DNA of 64,000 nt from an uncultured Clostridia bacterium. Its GTDB lineage: Bacteria > Bacillota > Clostridia > Oscillospirales > Ruminococcaceae. Where the stretch lies: the NCBI GenBank assembly GCA_947627875.1, contig CANQXS010000009.1:29208-93207 (forward strand), written 5' to 3'. Below, one piece after another: positions 29,001 to 36,408 of this stretch. Positions within the stretch are counted from its first letter, which is position 1. Each line of letters opens with the position of its first letter. Position numbers and translations under genes: made by a program. Under the pieces are notes generated by a model. That model was not told the DNA's origin, did no database searches, and saw nothing but the letters and a program-made list of their open reading frames with translations.

Positions 29001-30507
29001 ACTCGGTGCATTTGGTGGGAGTGTCGCAGGCGACGTTATCGGGGCGGACGTGAGGAGATTTTTCATCTATCCGGCTGCAGCCCGGGTTGGAGCAGACTCT
29101 CCAGTGGTTGTCGTTGTCGCTCTGATATGTCTCGAAGTGGTGCTCCAAAGCCTCGACCATAATTTCCCCGCACCTTATGCACTTTACGGGCGTGGTGCAG
29201 TCGTTATCTACGGTCGCGGGGTCCTGCTCATGACCGAGCGGGTCGAGCGGTATCTCTTTGCTGCCCGGCTTTACGGCTTTGCAGTTGACGCAGACTTCTT
29301 CCTGCTTGCCCGCTTTGTCACAGGTGGGCTCAACGGTAGTCTGAATCTGATAGTCATGCGCAAGCGCGGGGAATGTATGCCCCGTTTCGGTGGCGCCGCA
29401 CCTTGTGCACTTAACGTTGCCTTCGCCCTCGTGATCGCAGGAGGGAGCAACGGTGTAGTCGCCGTCGAGCACCCAGTTGTGTCCGAGCGGGTAGATGACG
29501 TTATAGGTGTCGGTAGCGGTGCAGCCTTCGTTGCGGCAGTGGCGCTCATAATAGCCCCAGCCAACGCAGGTGGGCTCGGTATAAGTCGTGTATTCGCCTA
29601 ATTCCAAACCCGGGAAATCGTGCTTGACCGTTGTCTCCTCTGTATCTACGGTTGAGGGGTCGATTACGCCGCAGTTTTTGCACATTTGGTATTCTATGTA
29701 ATCATGATAGCAGGTCGCTTCTTCGGTGTGCAGCTCAAATTCGTGACCCTCTTTGTTGACAGACGGGCTTCCTTCCTTGAGCTGTATATAGCCGCACCTC
29801 GAGCACTTCTCATAAATGACAGTGCCGTCTTCGTTGCAGGTGGATTCTATCTCAAATTCCTCGGTAAAGCTGTGTCCTAAAGGCTCGCCCTTGGTGTCTT
29901 GCTTCTCATAGCTGTAATACATACTGTCGCAGACCTTGCAGAAGTAATGCATTTCCTGTACCGACGGTTTGGTGCAGGTCGCGGGAATGTCAACGCTGTC
30001 GCGCCTGCCGAGCATATGACCGATATAGAAATTCTTCTGAATCGACAGTCCGCTGCCGTATGTGATTTTGATGAACACATGCTCCGCTGTGTCGGCAGGG
30101 AGCGTAGCGGTAACGGTCGTATTATTGAGCTCGGAGAGCGATGCAGGCTGAATAGCTTCGGCAGGTACGCATTTATAGCTCTTGTCGTATTCGCCGACAT
30201 TGAACTCAACGTTGCTGATATTGCCGTTAGTGGAGGTGATGACTATTTCGTCGGGGACCTCGCAGAGGAATGAGGCGCCGGAGAAATGACCGGTGCTCAG
30301 CTTAAGTACGACTTTAATGCCGCCTTCGTTTATAAATGTCTGTTCGGTCACGGGCGCTGCCGCAGCGGGGGCGGGGGCGTCGTAACTCTGAGTTGGGGCT
30401 TCTTCGGGGAGATATGCGCCGTCGGCAGCCAAAGCGGGAAGCAGCCCGGTGATAAGCAGCGACAGACACATCATCAGCGATAAAGCCGAGTGAAGCGTTT
30501 TCTTCAT
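26071..30507 (-). CDS. Giant secreted CxxC-repeat protein (about 1478 aa)
   Basis: Signal peptide MKKTLHSALSLMMCLSLLITGLLPALA; more than 20 CxxC-type repeats with GH[ST]F/ATC motifs. Confidence 0.85.
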   Translation of the reverse strand: MKKTLHSALSLMMCLSLLITGLLPALAADGAYLPEEAPTQSYDAPAPAAAAPVTEQTFINEGGIKVVLKLSTGHFSGASFLCEVPDEIVITSTNGNISNVEFNVGEYDKSYKCVPAEAIQPASLSELNNTTVTATLPADTAEHVFIKITYGSGLSIQKNFYIGHMLGRRDSVDIPATCTKPSVQEMHYFCKVCDSMYYSYEKQDTKGEPLGHSFTEEFEIESTCNEDGTVIYEKCSRCGYIQLKEGSPSVNKEGHEFELHTEEATCYHDYIEYQMCKNCGVIDPSTVDTEETTVKHDFPGLELGEYTTYTEPTCVGWGYYERHCRNEGCTATDTYNVIYPLGHNWVLDGDYTVAPSCDHEGEGNVKCTRCGATETGHTFPALAHDYQIQTTVEPTCDKAGKQEEVCVNCKAVKPGSKEIPLDPLGHEQDPATVDNDCTTPVKCIRCGEIMVEALEHHFETYQSDNDNHWRVCSNPGCSRIDEKSPHVRPDNVACDTPTKCTECGASLPRGTHNYGNYERENNLNHTRTCKDCGYVLTQMHVYENDDDCTTALECTLCGNVARPAIAQHSFTPWVDNLNGSHTRKCTNMWCKVEETVEHSFGTEPARTVVNVQESCTVDGSYTDVYVCTAEGCGATKQVERTVPAGHKFGDWQVETESTCVAAGRHYRECEVCKFREYKEDPADGHDWEDHYTVDEEATCAKEGSESIHCSKCDATKEDKMIPKTNDHKYGALPSEVIPASCLEPGANIYVCEVCDLEDYRKIEATGHTYGDFSYNYDATCQKNGTMTHECSVCGALETVDDPEHPKTEHLFTDWQPYEGATIDKNATEIAYCDYGCGTSETREVPDSKLHSHTFTNYKIIKEATCLDNAVEQAACDICGTLSEEREVEGSALDHSEGIPTVKTPATCTADAVMQAECERCHITLREWTEEGTALGHSFTNYVYNNDATMDADGTETAVCDNGCGTKDTRPAPGTQFHGHSFTKYEIVKEATCTENAVEQARCDVCGEPSEPREVEGSALGHSFTKYVYNNDATLESDGTETAVCDRGCGAKDTRPAEGTKLHTHIFTNYEIIKEATCTENAVEQARCDVCGEPSEPREVEGSALGHSFTKYVYNNDATLESDGTETAVCDRGCGTKDTRPAEGTKLHTHIFTNYEIIKEATCTENAVEQAKCDVCGALSEEREVKDSALGHSFTKYVYNNDATLESDGTETAVCDNGCGAKDTRTAEGTKLVEPGDVNTDVETEGGAPATALPAADAKALEEEVLTEEDKAAVEKGEEVEIVLAVSGANDTVSESDVKAAEEAAGDYTVAEYLDIELSKKIGATETDIHELKNPITLVITVPEALRATGREFAVVRVHEGKASVLSDLDSDPNTVTFKTDRFSTYALMYLDVTPSVVPWTHYHEAGAWRYSNADHWRNCAFCSTTLDYAPHYFVNGVCSVCGYNFNTGTVDVPTEDEGEQVEIEQPVEGRREVSFIEG
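26825..27845 (-). repeat. In-frame tandem DNA repeats, exact 255-bp (85-aa) period, about 4 copies
   Basis: Anchor cgttgttataaacgtatttagtgaagctgtg near 26910 recurs at +255 and +510, diverged copy at +765; ccttcggc anchor at 26825 and 27080. Confidence 0.9.
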
Positions 30508-30788
30508 TTGTTTTCCTCCTGTTCTTACCGTACAAAAAATCTCGTGCAAAATAATATTGCGCGGGACTTGATGAGCGGGTATAGACGATACGGATTTCTT
30601 CTTGTTATCGCACTTCCATTATACCCTCTCCGCCGGAAAAGTCAAGAGAAAAAAAGCGTTTTCGCCGTTATGCGGAGAAAACAAAATTTACTCTTCCCGA
30701 TTATTGACATAACGCATAAAAAGTTTTAGAATATATATGAAGCGCTACGCCCGAAAAGGGCTGCTTAAAGATTTAAGGAGGATACCGA

Positions 30789-31292
30789 ATGAAAACTCTT
30801 GTTGTGTACTATTCCTATTCCGAAAACGGCGACACCGCACAAATCGCCCGCAGGCTTTCCGAAGCAGTCGGAGCCGACACCGAGCGCCTCGAGCTCGTTA
30901 CCCCTTATCCCGACGACTACGATAAGGTCCTGGAGCTCAGCAAAGCCGAGGTGGAGTCGGGCGCGACCCCGGCGATAAAGGCATTGAAGCATAACCCCGC
31001 CGATTACGATATGATAGCCGTCGGGACCCCGACTTGGTGGTATTCTATGGCTCCCGCCGTTCTTACCTTCTTAAAGAGCACCGACCTCAGCGGCAAGACG
31101 GTCCTTCCCTTTACCACCCACGGCGGGCAGACTGGTCATACCGTCGACGACATAAGAAAGAACGCGACCGGCGCAAAGATCCTTTCGGGGCATAAATTCC
31201 GCCTCGACGCCTACGGCGCAGAATCCCACGCCACCCCCGACGAAGACATCGAAAAATGGCTCGACGCCGTAAAAGCCTTTGTCGGAAAGTGA
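30789..31292 (+). CDS. Flavodoxin family protein
   Basis: VVYYSYSENGDTAQIARRL FMN-binding loop; GTPTWWYSMAP; PFTTHGG. Confidence 0.92.
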   Translation: MKTLVVYYSYSENGDTAQIARRLSEAVGADTERLELVTPYPDDYDKVLELSKAEVESGATPAIKALKHNPADYDMIAVGTPTWWYSMAPAVLTFLKSTDLSGKTVLPFTTHGGQTGHTVDDIRKNATGAKILSGHKFRLDAYGAESHATPDEDIEKWLDAVKAFVGK

Positions 31293-31344
31293 CCCGCCCC
31301 TCAGCCCCGCAGTTTTCCGACGCCCGAAAGGAGACTTTCCGCCG

Positions 31345-32160
31345 ATGATAAAAATAGGTTCCATAGGCTATAATCATTCCCATGGGGACAATTTTGTCCT
31401 CGACTGCCCGAACGGTCCGGGGGCCTGGCTCTTCCTGCTTATGAAGACCCCCGCTTTTATGACGATAGGCGAAGCTACATACAGCGCGAAGCCGGGGACG
31501 GTGTTTGTCCTCGAGCCCGATGTTCCCTGCCGCTACGGCTCTTCGGGCTGCAACTACAACGACGACTGGTTTTATTTCGATATGACCGACTCCGCCGCAG
31601 ACAGAAGCTCCCTCGAAAAAATGGGAATAGAGATAAATTCGCCGATCCTTTTGGGCGGCACCGACGAGCTCTCGATGATAATCTACGAGATAACCGTGGA
31701 ATTCTACAGCTCCGACCTCTACCATGAGGACGTCGTTAGGCTTTACACCGATATTTTCTTCAAAAGGCTCTCGCGGCTGATTTTGAGCAAGTCCTCCCAC
31801 GAGGCGAGCCCGACCTCGGGCAGGCGGACGAGCCTTGCAAACCTCCGCTCCCGCATTTACATCGAGCCGGGAAGCCTCCCCTCCGTCGCGGTTTTAGCCG
31901 AAGAATACGGAGTCAGCATCTCGGGGCTCGAACATCTCTACAAAAAAGCCTTCGGGACAAGCGTTATCAACGACATAATCAACTCCCGTATCATCTACGC
32001 GAAAAGGCTTCTGCTCTCCTCGAATATGCTTATTTCCGACGTCGCCGAGAAGTGCGGCTACAGCTGCTGCTACAGCTTTATGAGGCAGTTCAAGCTCAAA
32101 ACCGGACTCACTCCGACCGAATTCCGCAAGATAGCCGTTAAAGGGGTGGACAATATCTGA
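31345..32160 (+). CDS. AraC family transcriptional regulator
   Basis: Cupin-like N-terminus; C-terminal double HTH SISGLEHLYKKAFGTSVINDIINSRIIYAKRLL...VAEKCGYSCCYSFMRQFKLKTGLTPTEFR. Confidence 0.92.
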   Translation: MIKIGSIGYNHSHGDNFVLDCPNGPGAWLFLLMKTPAFMTIGEATYSAKPGTVFVLEPDVPCRYGSSGCNYNDDWFYFDMTDSAADRSSLEKMGIEINSPILLGGTDELSMIIYEITVEFYSSDLYHEDVVRLYTDIFFKRLSRLILSKSSHEASPTSGRRTSLANLRSRIYIEPGSLPSVAVLAEEYGVSISGLEHLYKKAFGTSVINDIINSRIIYAKRLLLSSNMLISDVAEKCGYSCCYSFMRQFKLKTGLTPTEFRKIAVKGVDNI

Positions 32161-32306
32161 ATAAATTTGCAGAAAATGTTACCCGATATAAGGAAATCAA
32201 TTATTGACTTAACCGCAAGTTAGATTTATCATAATATTATCAACTTTTGGTTGAAACGCTTAGGCTTTAGGTCGAAAGCGGTTCGCCGGATTGGAGGTAA
32301 TATGAT

Positions 32307-33755
32307 ATGAAAAGATCACTTGCGGTATTTTTATCGGCAATACTCCTTGTCGCGCTCGTAGGCTGCGGCAGCAACGCAAGAAAGCCGATAGAGCTCACTC
32401 TCTCGACCGAGGATTCCGAAACTATTCTTCGCGCTGCGGGAATCGTTCTGCCCGAGGCTTCCGAGGTCGCCGCGGCTGGAACCACTATTCAGTGGATAAA
32501 CTTCCATGACCCCTTCCACAACTATAAGGAGACCGAAAAGGTCAACACCGGCTACTGGACCTTCAAGACCAAATACGGCTGCGAGATTCAGTGGATAGAG
32601 ACCACTTGGGAGACCAACGCCGATACCCTTGCCCAGCTCATTATTTCGGGCGACCCGCCGGATTTCACTCAGGCAGGCGAGGGGATATTCCCGAGCGGCG
32701 CGATAAAAGGTCAGTATCAGCCTGTCGACCCCTATATCAACTACGACGACCCGCTCTATAAGGATATGAAGACCTTTGCCTACGACTACTACAGCCTCGA
32801 CGGGCATCCCTACTTTATAATCAACGATATGTCCTTCAACAAGGTCGTTATCTACAACCGCAGAGTCATCGAGGAATACGGCTACGACGACCCCGCCGAC
32901 CTCTATGCCAACGACGAGTGGACCTGGGACAACTTCTATGAAATGTGCGTCGATTTCTCCGACGCCGATTCCGACCGCTATGCACTCGACGGCTGGTTCT
33001 TCCCCGCCGGAATAATGCATTCCTCCGGCACCACCATCGTTACCTATGACCCCGAGGAAAACAAATTCGTTTCTAACGTAGACGACCCGAGACTCGAGCG
33101 CGCCGAGACCCTTCTCTACGATCTCAACAAGAACGAATGCACCTACCCGATATCCGAAAACGGCTGGACTGTCCGCGACGGCGTTGAGGGAAAGGGTCTT
33201 AAAGACGGCAATATGCTCTTCTACATCGCCGGCACCTACGCTTTTACAGGTCCCGTCGAAGACGTTTCGGCGTTGATCGGCGATATGGAGAAGCAGGAGG
33301 TTATGCTCGTTCCGCTCCCGCGCGACGATAACGGCGACGGCAGATATTACATCGAGAGCGAGCCCGTCGGCTACTGCATAATCAAAGACGCGAGAAACCC
33401 CGAGGGCGTGGCTCTGTTCAGCTCCTGCGAGCGCTTCAAGGTAATTGACCCGCTCGTTGAAAGCATCGAGGTAAAGCAGCTCAGAGAGATCTACCTCTGG
33501 ACCGACGAAATGCTCGATATGTACGACGAGTGCTACAGGCTCGCGAGCGAGCTTGCAAGGTCGGGCGAGGCAATAGTTCTCTACGGCGACGGTCTCGGAA
33601 CGGCAAACAGCCCTGCGAGCCAGTTCGAGACTCAGGGCTTCGTAGCGGGAGGCGCGCAGTCGTGGGCTCAGCTCAAGGAGCAGAACGCCGACCGGCTCGA
33701 TGCGCTGCTCGCCGAGCTCAACGAAACCGTTGCAAACTTTGAATATACTCCCTGA
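32307..33755 (+). CDS. Extracellular solute-binding lipoprotein (family 1)
   Basis: Lipobox LLVALVGC; SBP-type PPDFTQAGEG and TWDNFYEMCVDF. Confidence 0.85.
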   Translation: MKRSLAVFLSAILLVALVGCGSNARKPIELTLSTEDSETILRAAGIVLPEASEVAAAGTTIQWINFHDPFHNYKETEKVNTGYWTFKTKYGCEIQWIETTWETNADTLAQLIISGDPPDFTQAGEGIFPSGAIKGQYQPVDPYINYDDPLYKDMKTFAYDYYSLDGHPYFIINDMSFNKVVIYNRRVIEEYGYDDPADLYANDEWTWDNFYEMCVDFSDADSDRYALDGWFFPAGIMHSSGTTIVTYDPEENKFVSNVDDPRLERAETLLYDLNKNECTYPISENGWTVRDGVEGKGLKDGNMLFYIAGTYAFTGPVEDVSALIGDMEKQEVMLVPLPRDDNGDGRYYIESEPVGYCIIKDARNPEGVALFSSCERFKVIDPLVESIEVKQLREIYLWTDEMLDMYDECYRLASELARSGEAIVLYGDGLGTANSPASQFETQGFVAGGAQSWAQLKEQNADRLDALLAELNETVANFEYTP

Positions 33756-33783
33756 TTCTTTTCAGTGACTTCTTTACCAAACG

Positions 33784-33817
33784 GCAGAGAGCTCCGTCTT
33801 CGGGCGGGGCTCTCTGC
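33784..33817 (+). terminator. Terminator-like hairpin after solute-binding protein gene
   Basis: GCAGAGAGCTCCG-TCTTCG-GGCGGGGCTCTCTGC. Confidence 0.55.
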
Positions 33818-33849
33818 CTGCATTTTGCAAAAATATTTTCAAAAAGCAC

Positions 33850-33896
33850 TTGAATTTTTGGGAAAAAGTGATAAAATAAAGCTGTAAGCGCTATTG
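33850..33896 (+). promoter_or_regulatory. Promoter with overlapping cre-like site for alcohol dehydrogenase gene
   Basis: TTGAAT-16 bp-TAAAAT (33872), then TGTAAGCGCTATTG (33883-33896), 12/14 to the CcpA cre consensus TGWAANCGNTNWCA. Confidence 0.5.
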
Positions 33897-33926
33897 CTTA
33901 AAATCTATTGCAGAGGAGTTAATACT

Positions 33927-35075
33927 ATGGCAAACCGCATCGTTTTAAACACCGTTTCGTATCACGGTAAGGGCGCCGTTGAAAACGTCCTGCCCGAGCT
34001 TAAGGCGAGGGGCTTCAAAAAGGCGTTCGTCTGCACCGACCCCGACCTCATCAAATTCGGCGTTACCGCCAAAGTGACCGATCTTCTCGATAAGGGCGGC
34101 TTCCCCTATGAAGTCTACAGCGACATAAAGGCTAACCCCACCATTGAGAACGTAAAGCACGGAGTTGAAGCTTTCAAGGGCAGCGGAGCCGACTGCATCG
34201 TCGCTATAGGCGGCGGCTCGGCTATGGACACCGCCAAGGCGATAGGGATCATCGCCGAGAACCCCGAGTTTGCCGACGTTCGCTCGCTCGAGGGCGTGGC
34301 TCCCACCAAAAAGCACGCAACCTTTACGATTGCCGTCCCGACTACCGCGGGAACCGCCGCGGAGGTCACTATTAACTACGTTATAACCGACGTAGAAAAG
34401 AAGCGCAAATTCGTCTGCGTTGACGTAAACGACATTCCCGAGATAGCCGTAGTCGATCCCGATATGATGTCCACAATGCCGAAAAGCCTCACCGCCGCAA
34501 CCGGTATGGACGCCCTCACCCACGCCATAGAGGGATATATCACCGCCGGACACTGCGCAATATCGGATATGTTCCACCTCGAGGCAATCCGCCTTATTTC
34601 TGCAAACCTCAGAGGGGCCGTCGCCAACACTCCCGAGGGCAGGGAGGGAATGGCTCTCGGGCAGTATATAGCCGGAATGGGCTTCTCTAACGTAGGTCTC
34701 GGAATAGTTCATTCTATGGCGCACGGCTTAAGCGCTCTCTACGACACTCCTCACGGCGTCGCCTGCGCGATAATTCTTCCCACCGGGCTTGAATACAACG
34801 CGCCCGTCGCGGGAGCCCGCTACCGCGCCATCGGTCAGGCTATGGGAGTCAGCGGGCTCGACAGAATGAGCGATTCCGAAGCCGCGGCAGCCACGATAGC
34901 CGCAGTAAAGAAGCTCTCCGCCGACGTGGGTATCCCCGCCGACCTCAAGGGTATCCTGAAGGAGGAGGACGTCGACTTCCTCGCAGAATCGGCTTATGCC
35001 GACGCCTGCCGCCCCGGCAACCCGAGGGAGACGAGCGTTGAAGAAATTAAGGCTCTTTACCGCAGCCTTATGTGA
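33927..35075 (+). CDS. Iron-containing alcohol dehydrogenase (FucO/lactaldehyde reductase-like)
   Basis: GGGSAMDTAKAIG; METAL region HSMAHGLSALYDTPHGVACAIILP. Confidence 0.93.
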   Translation: MANRIVLNTVSYHGKGAVENVLPELKARGFKKAFVCTDPDLIKFGVTAKVTDLLDKGGFPYEVYSDIKANPTIENVKHGVEAFKGSGADCIVAIGGGSAMDTAKAIGIIAENPEFADVRSLEGVAPTKKHATFTIAVPTTAGTAAEVTINYVITDVEKKRKFVCVDVNDIPEIAVVDPDMMSTMPKSLTAATGMDALTHAIEGYITAGHCAISDMFHLEAIRLISANLRGAVANTPEGREGMALGQYIAGMGFSNVGLGIVHSMAHGLSALYDTPHGVACAIILPTGLEYNAPVAGARYRAIGQAMGVSGLDRMSDSEAAAATIAAVKKLSADVGIPADLKGILKEEDVDFLAESAYADACRPGNPRETSVEEIKALYRSLM

Positions 35076-35090
35076 CCTTAAAATAAAAAT

Positions 35091-35126
35091 CCCTCCGCAG
35101 ATTTTAGTCTGCGGAGGGTAATTTTT
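35091..35126. terminator. Convergent bidirectional terminator
   Basis: CCCTCCGCAG-ATTTTAGT-CTGCGGAGGG followed by TAATTTTTT. Confidence 0.85.
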
Positions 35127-35133
35127 TGCGCGC

Positions 35134-36408
35134 TTAATCCGTGAAGCCCTCTATTCCTTGGCTCTTTGCCTCTTCGATTCGCTTTTCGTCCATTATCTTA
35201 ACGCAGCCCTCGGCGTCGGTCCCGCCGCTAAGCAGGCTGTTGAAAGCCTCGGCGACGTCTTCGGCGCTGTAGCCGATTATTCTCGTCGCGGCGGTAGATA
35301 CGCGCTCCTTGGCTTTTATCGAGGCGGCCGCCTCGGTAACCATATCCGACTGGATATTGGTCGTCTGCCCCTTGAAGCAGCTCACCGTCGAAATGCCTTT
35401 AAAAGCGGCGTTGTAGTGTTCGGGGAAGGCGCAGAAGGCGAGGAAGTTCAGCGCCTCGTCGAGCTTTTCGCTGTTCTTGTTGACCATCATCATATTGAGG
35501 TTGCCGCCCTCGTAGGTCCCGCCGGCGCAGGTGTTCATAAAAACGGGCATAAGCGCGAAGTCGTCGACGGTGTATTTTCCGCCCTGAAAATCGGTGTAAA
35601 ACCAGGTGTCCCAGATAAAGGTCATAACCGCTTCGCCCGAGCCGAGCTGCTCGCCGATGCCGTCCCAGCCGGTCTCGGCGTATTTCTGACCGAACCAGCC
35701 CTTTTTTGCGGCTCCGGCTATCCATTCCGCCATATCCTTAACGGCGGGTATCTCGGAATAGGATACCTCGTTGGCGTTGATTTTTTCGAGAAGCTCATCG
35801 TCGTCGGCGAATATCGGGTCGAGCCCGAACTGATACATCCAGGTGCAGCCGTCGGCGGGCCAGCAGATGGGGGTGTAGCCTATTTCGGCGAGGGTCTCGC
35901 ATAAAACGTCGAACTCTGCCTGAGTCGCTGCGGGCTTCAGCCCGAGGCTGTCGAGCAGGGTCTTGTTGTAGTAGCAGCCCGAGATCGAGCTCTCCCAGAA
36001 GGGCAGCCCCAAAAGATTGCCGTCGGGGTCTTCGCAGTAGGCAGTCGCGCTGTCGGTGAGGTCCGAAGCCCAGCTCTCGCCGTTTAGATAGAGGAAGTTT
36101 TCGGCGGCGTTGAAGCGCTTGAGGTCGGCGTTGTTGAAATGCATAAATATGTCGGGGACCTCTCCCTTTGCGAACATCTCCGAGGCTTTGAGCTCGTATT
36201 CCGAATCCTCGTATTCGATTATTCTGAGCTTGTTGCCGGTCTCGCTTTCATAAAGCCTGAAGATCGCGGTCATATAGCTCTTTTCCATATCGCTCTTTCT
36301 GCCCATAACCGTGAGGGCGTCGGAGTTTTCGTTTCCCGAGCAGCCGCTCACAGTAAAAAGAGTCAGCGCGGCTAAAATAAGCGCCGCGGCGGTCTTTAAA
36401 GCTTTCAT
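35134..36408 (-). CDS. Extracellular solute-binding lipoprotein (sugar type)
   Basis: Lipobox TLFTVSGC; GEVPDIFMHF, LGLPFWESSISGCYYNKTLLDSLGLK. Confidence 0.88.
   Translation of the reverse strand: MKALKTAAALILAALTLFTVSGCSGNENSDALTVMGRKSDMEKSYMTAIFRLYESETGNKLRIIEYEDSEYELKASEMFAKGEVPDIFMHFNNADLKRFNAAENFLYLNGESWASDLTDSATAYCEDPDGNLLGLPFWESSISGCYYNKTLLDSLGLKPAATQAEFDVLCETLAEIGYTPICWPADGCTWMYQFGLDPIFADDDELLEKINANEVSYSEIPAVKDMAEWIAGAAKKGWFGQKYAETGWDGIGEQLGSGEAVMTFIWDTWFYTDFQGGKYTVDDFALMPVFMNTCAGGTYEGGNLNMMMVNKNSEKLDEALNFLAFCAFPEHYNAAFKGISTVSCFKGQTTNIQSDMVTEAAASIKAKERVSTAATRIIGYSAEDVAEAFNSLLSGGTDAEGCVKIMDEKRIEEAKSQGIEGFTD

Noticed and set aside
28327-29601. 424-aa plus-strand ORF opposite the giant repeat protein
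   Set aside because: Composition (V/G/A-rich) mirrors the Cys/Thr-rich minus-strand repeats; no independent signals
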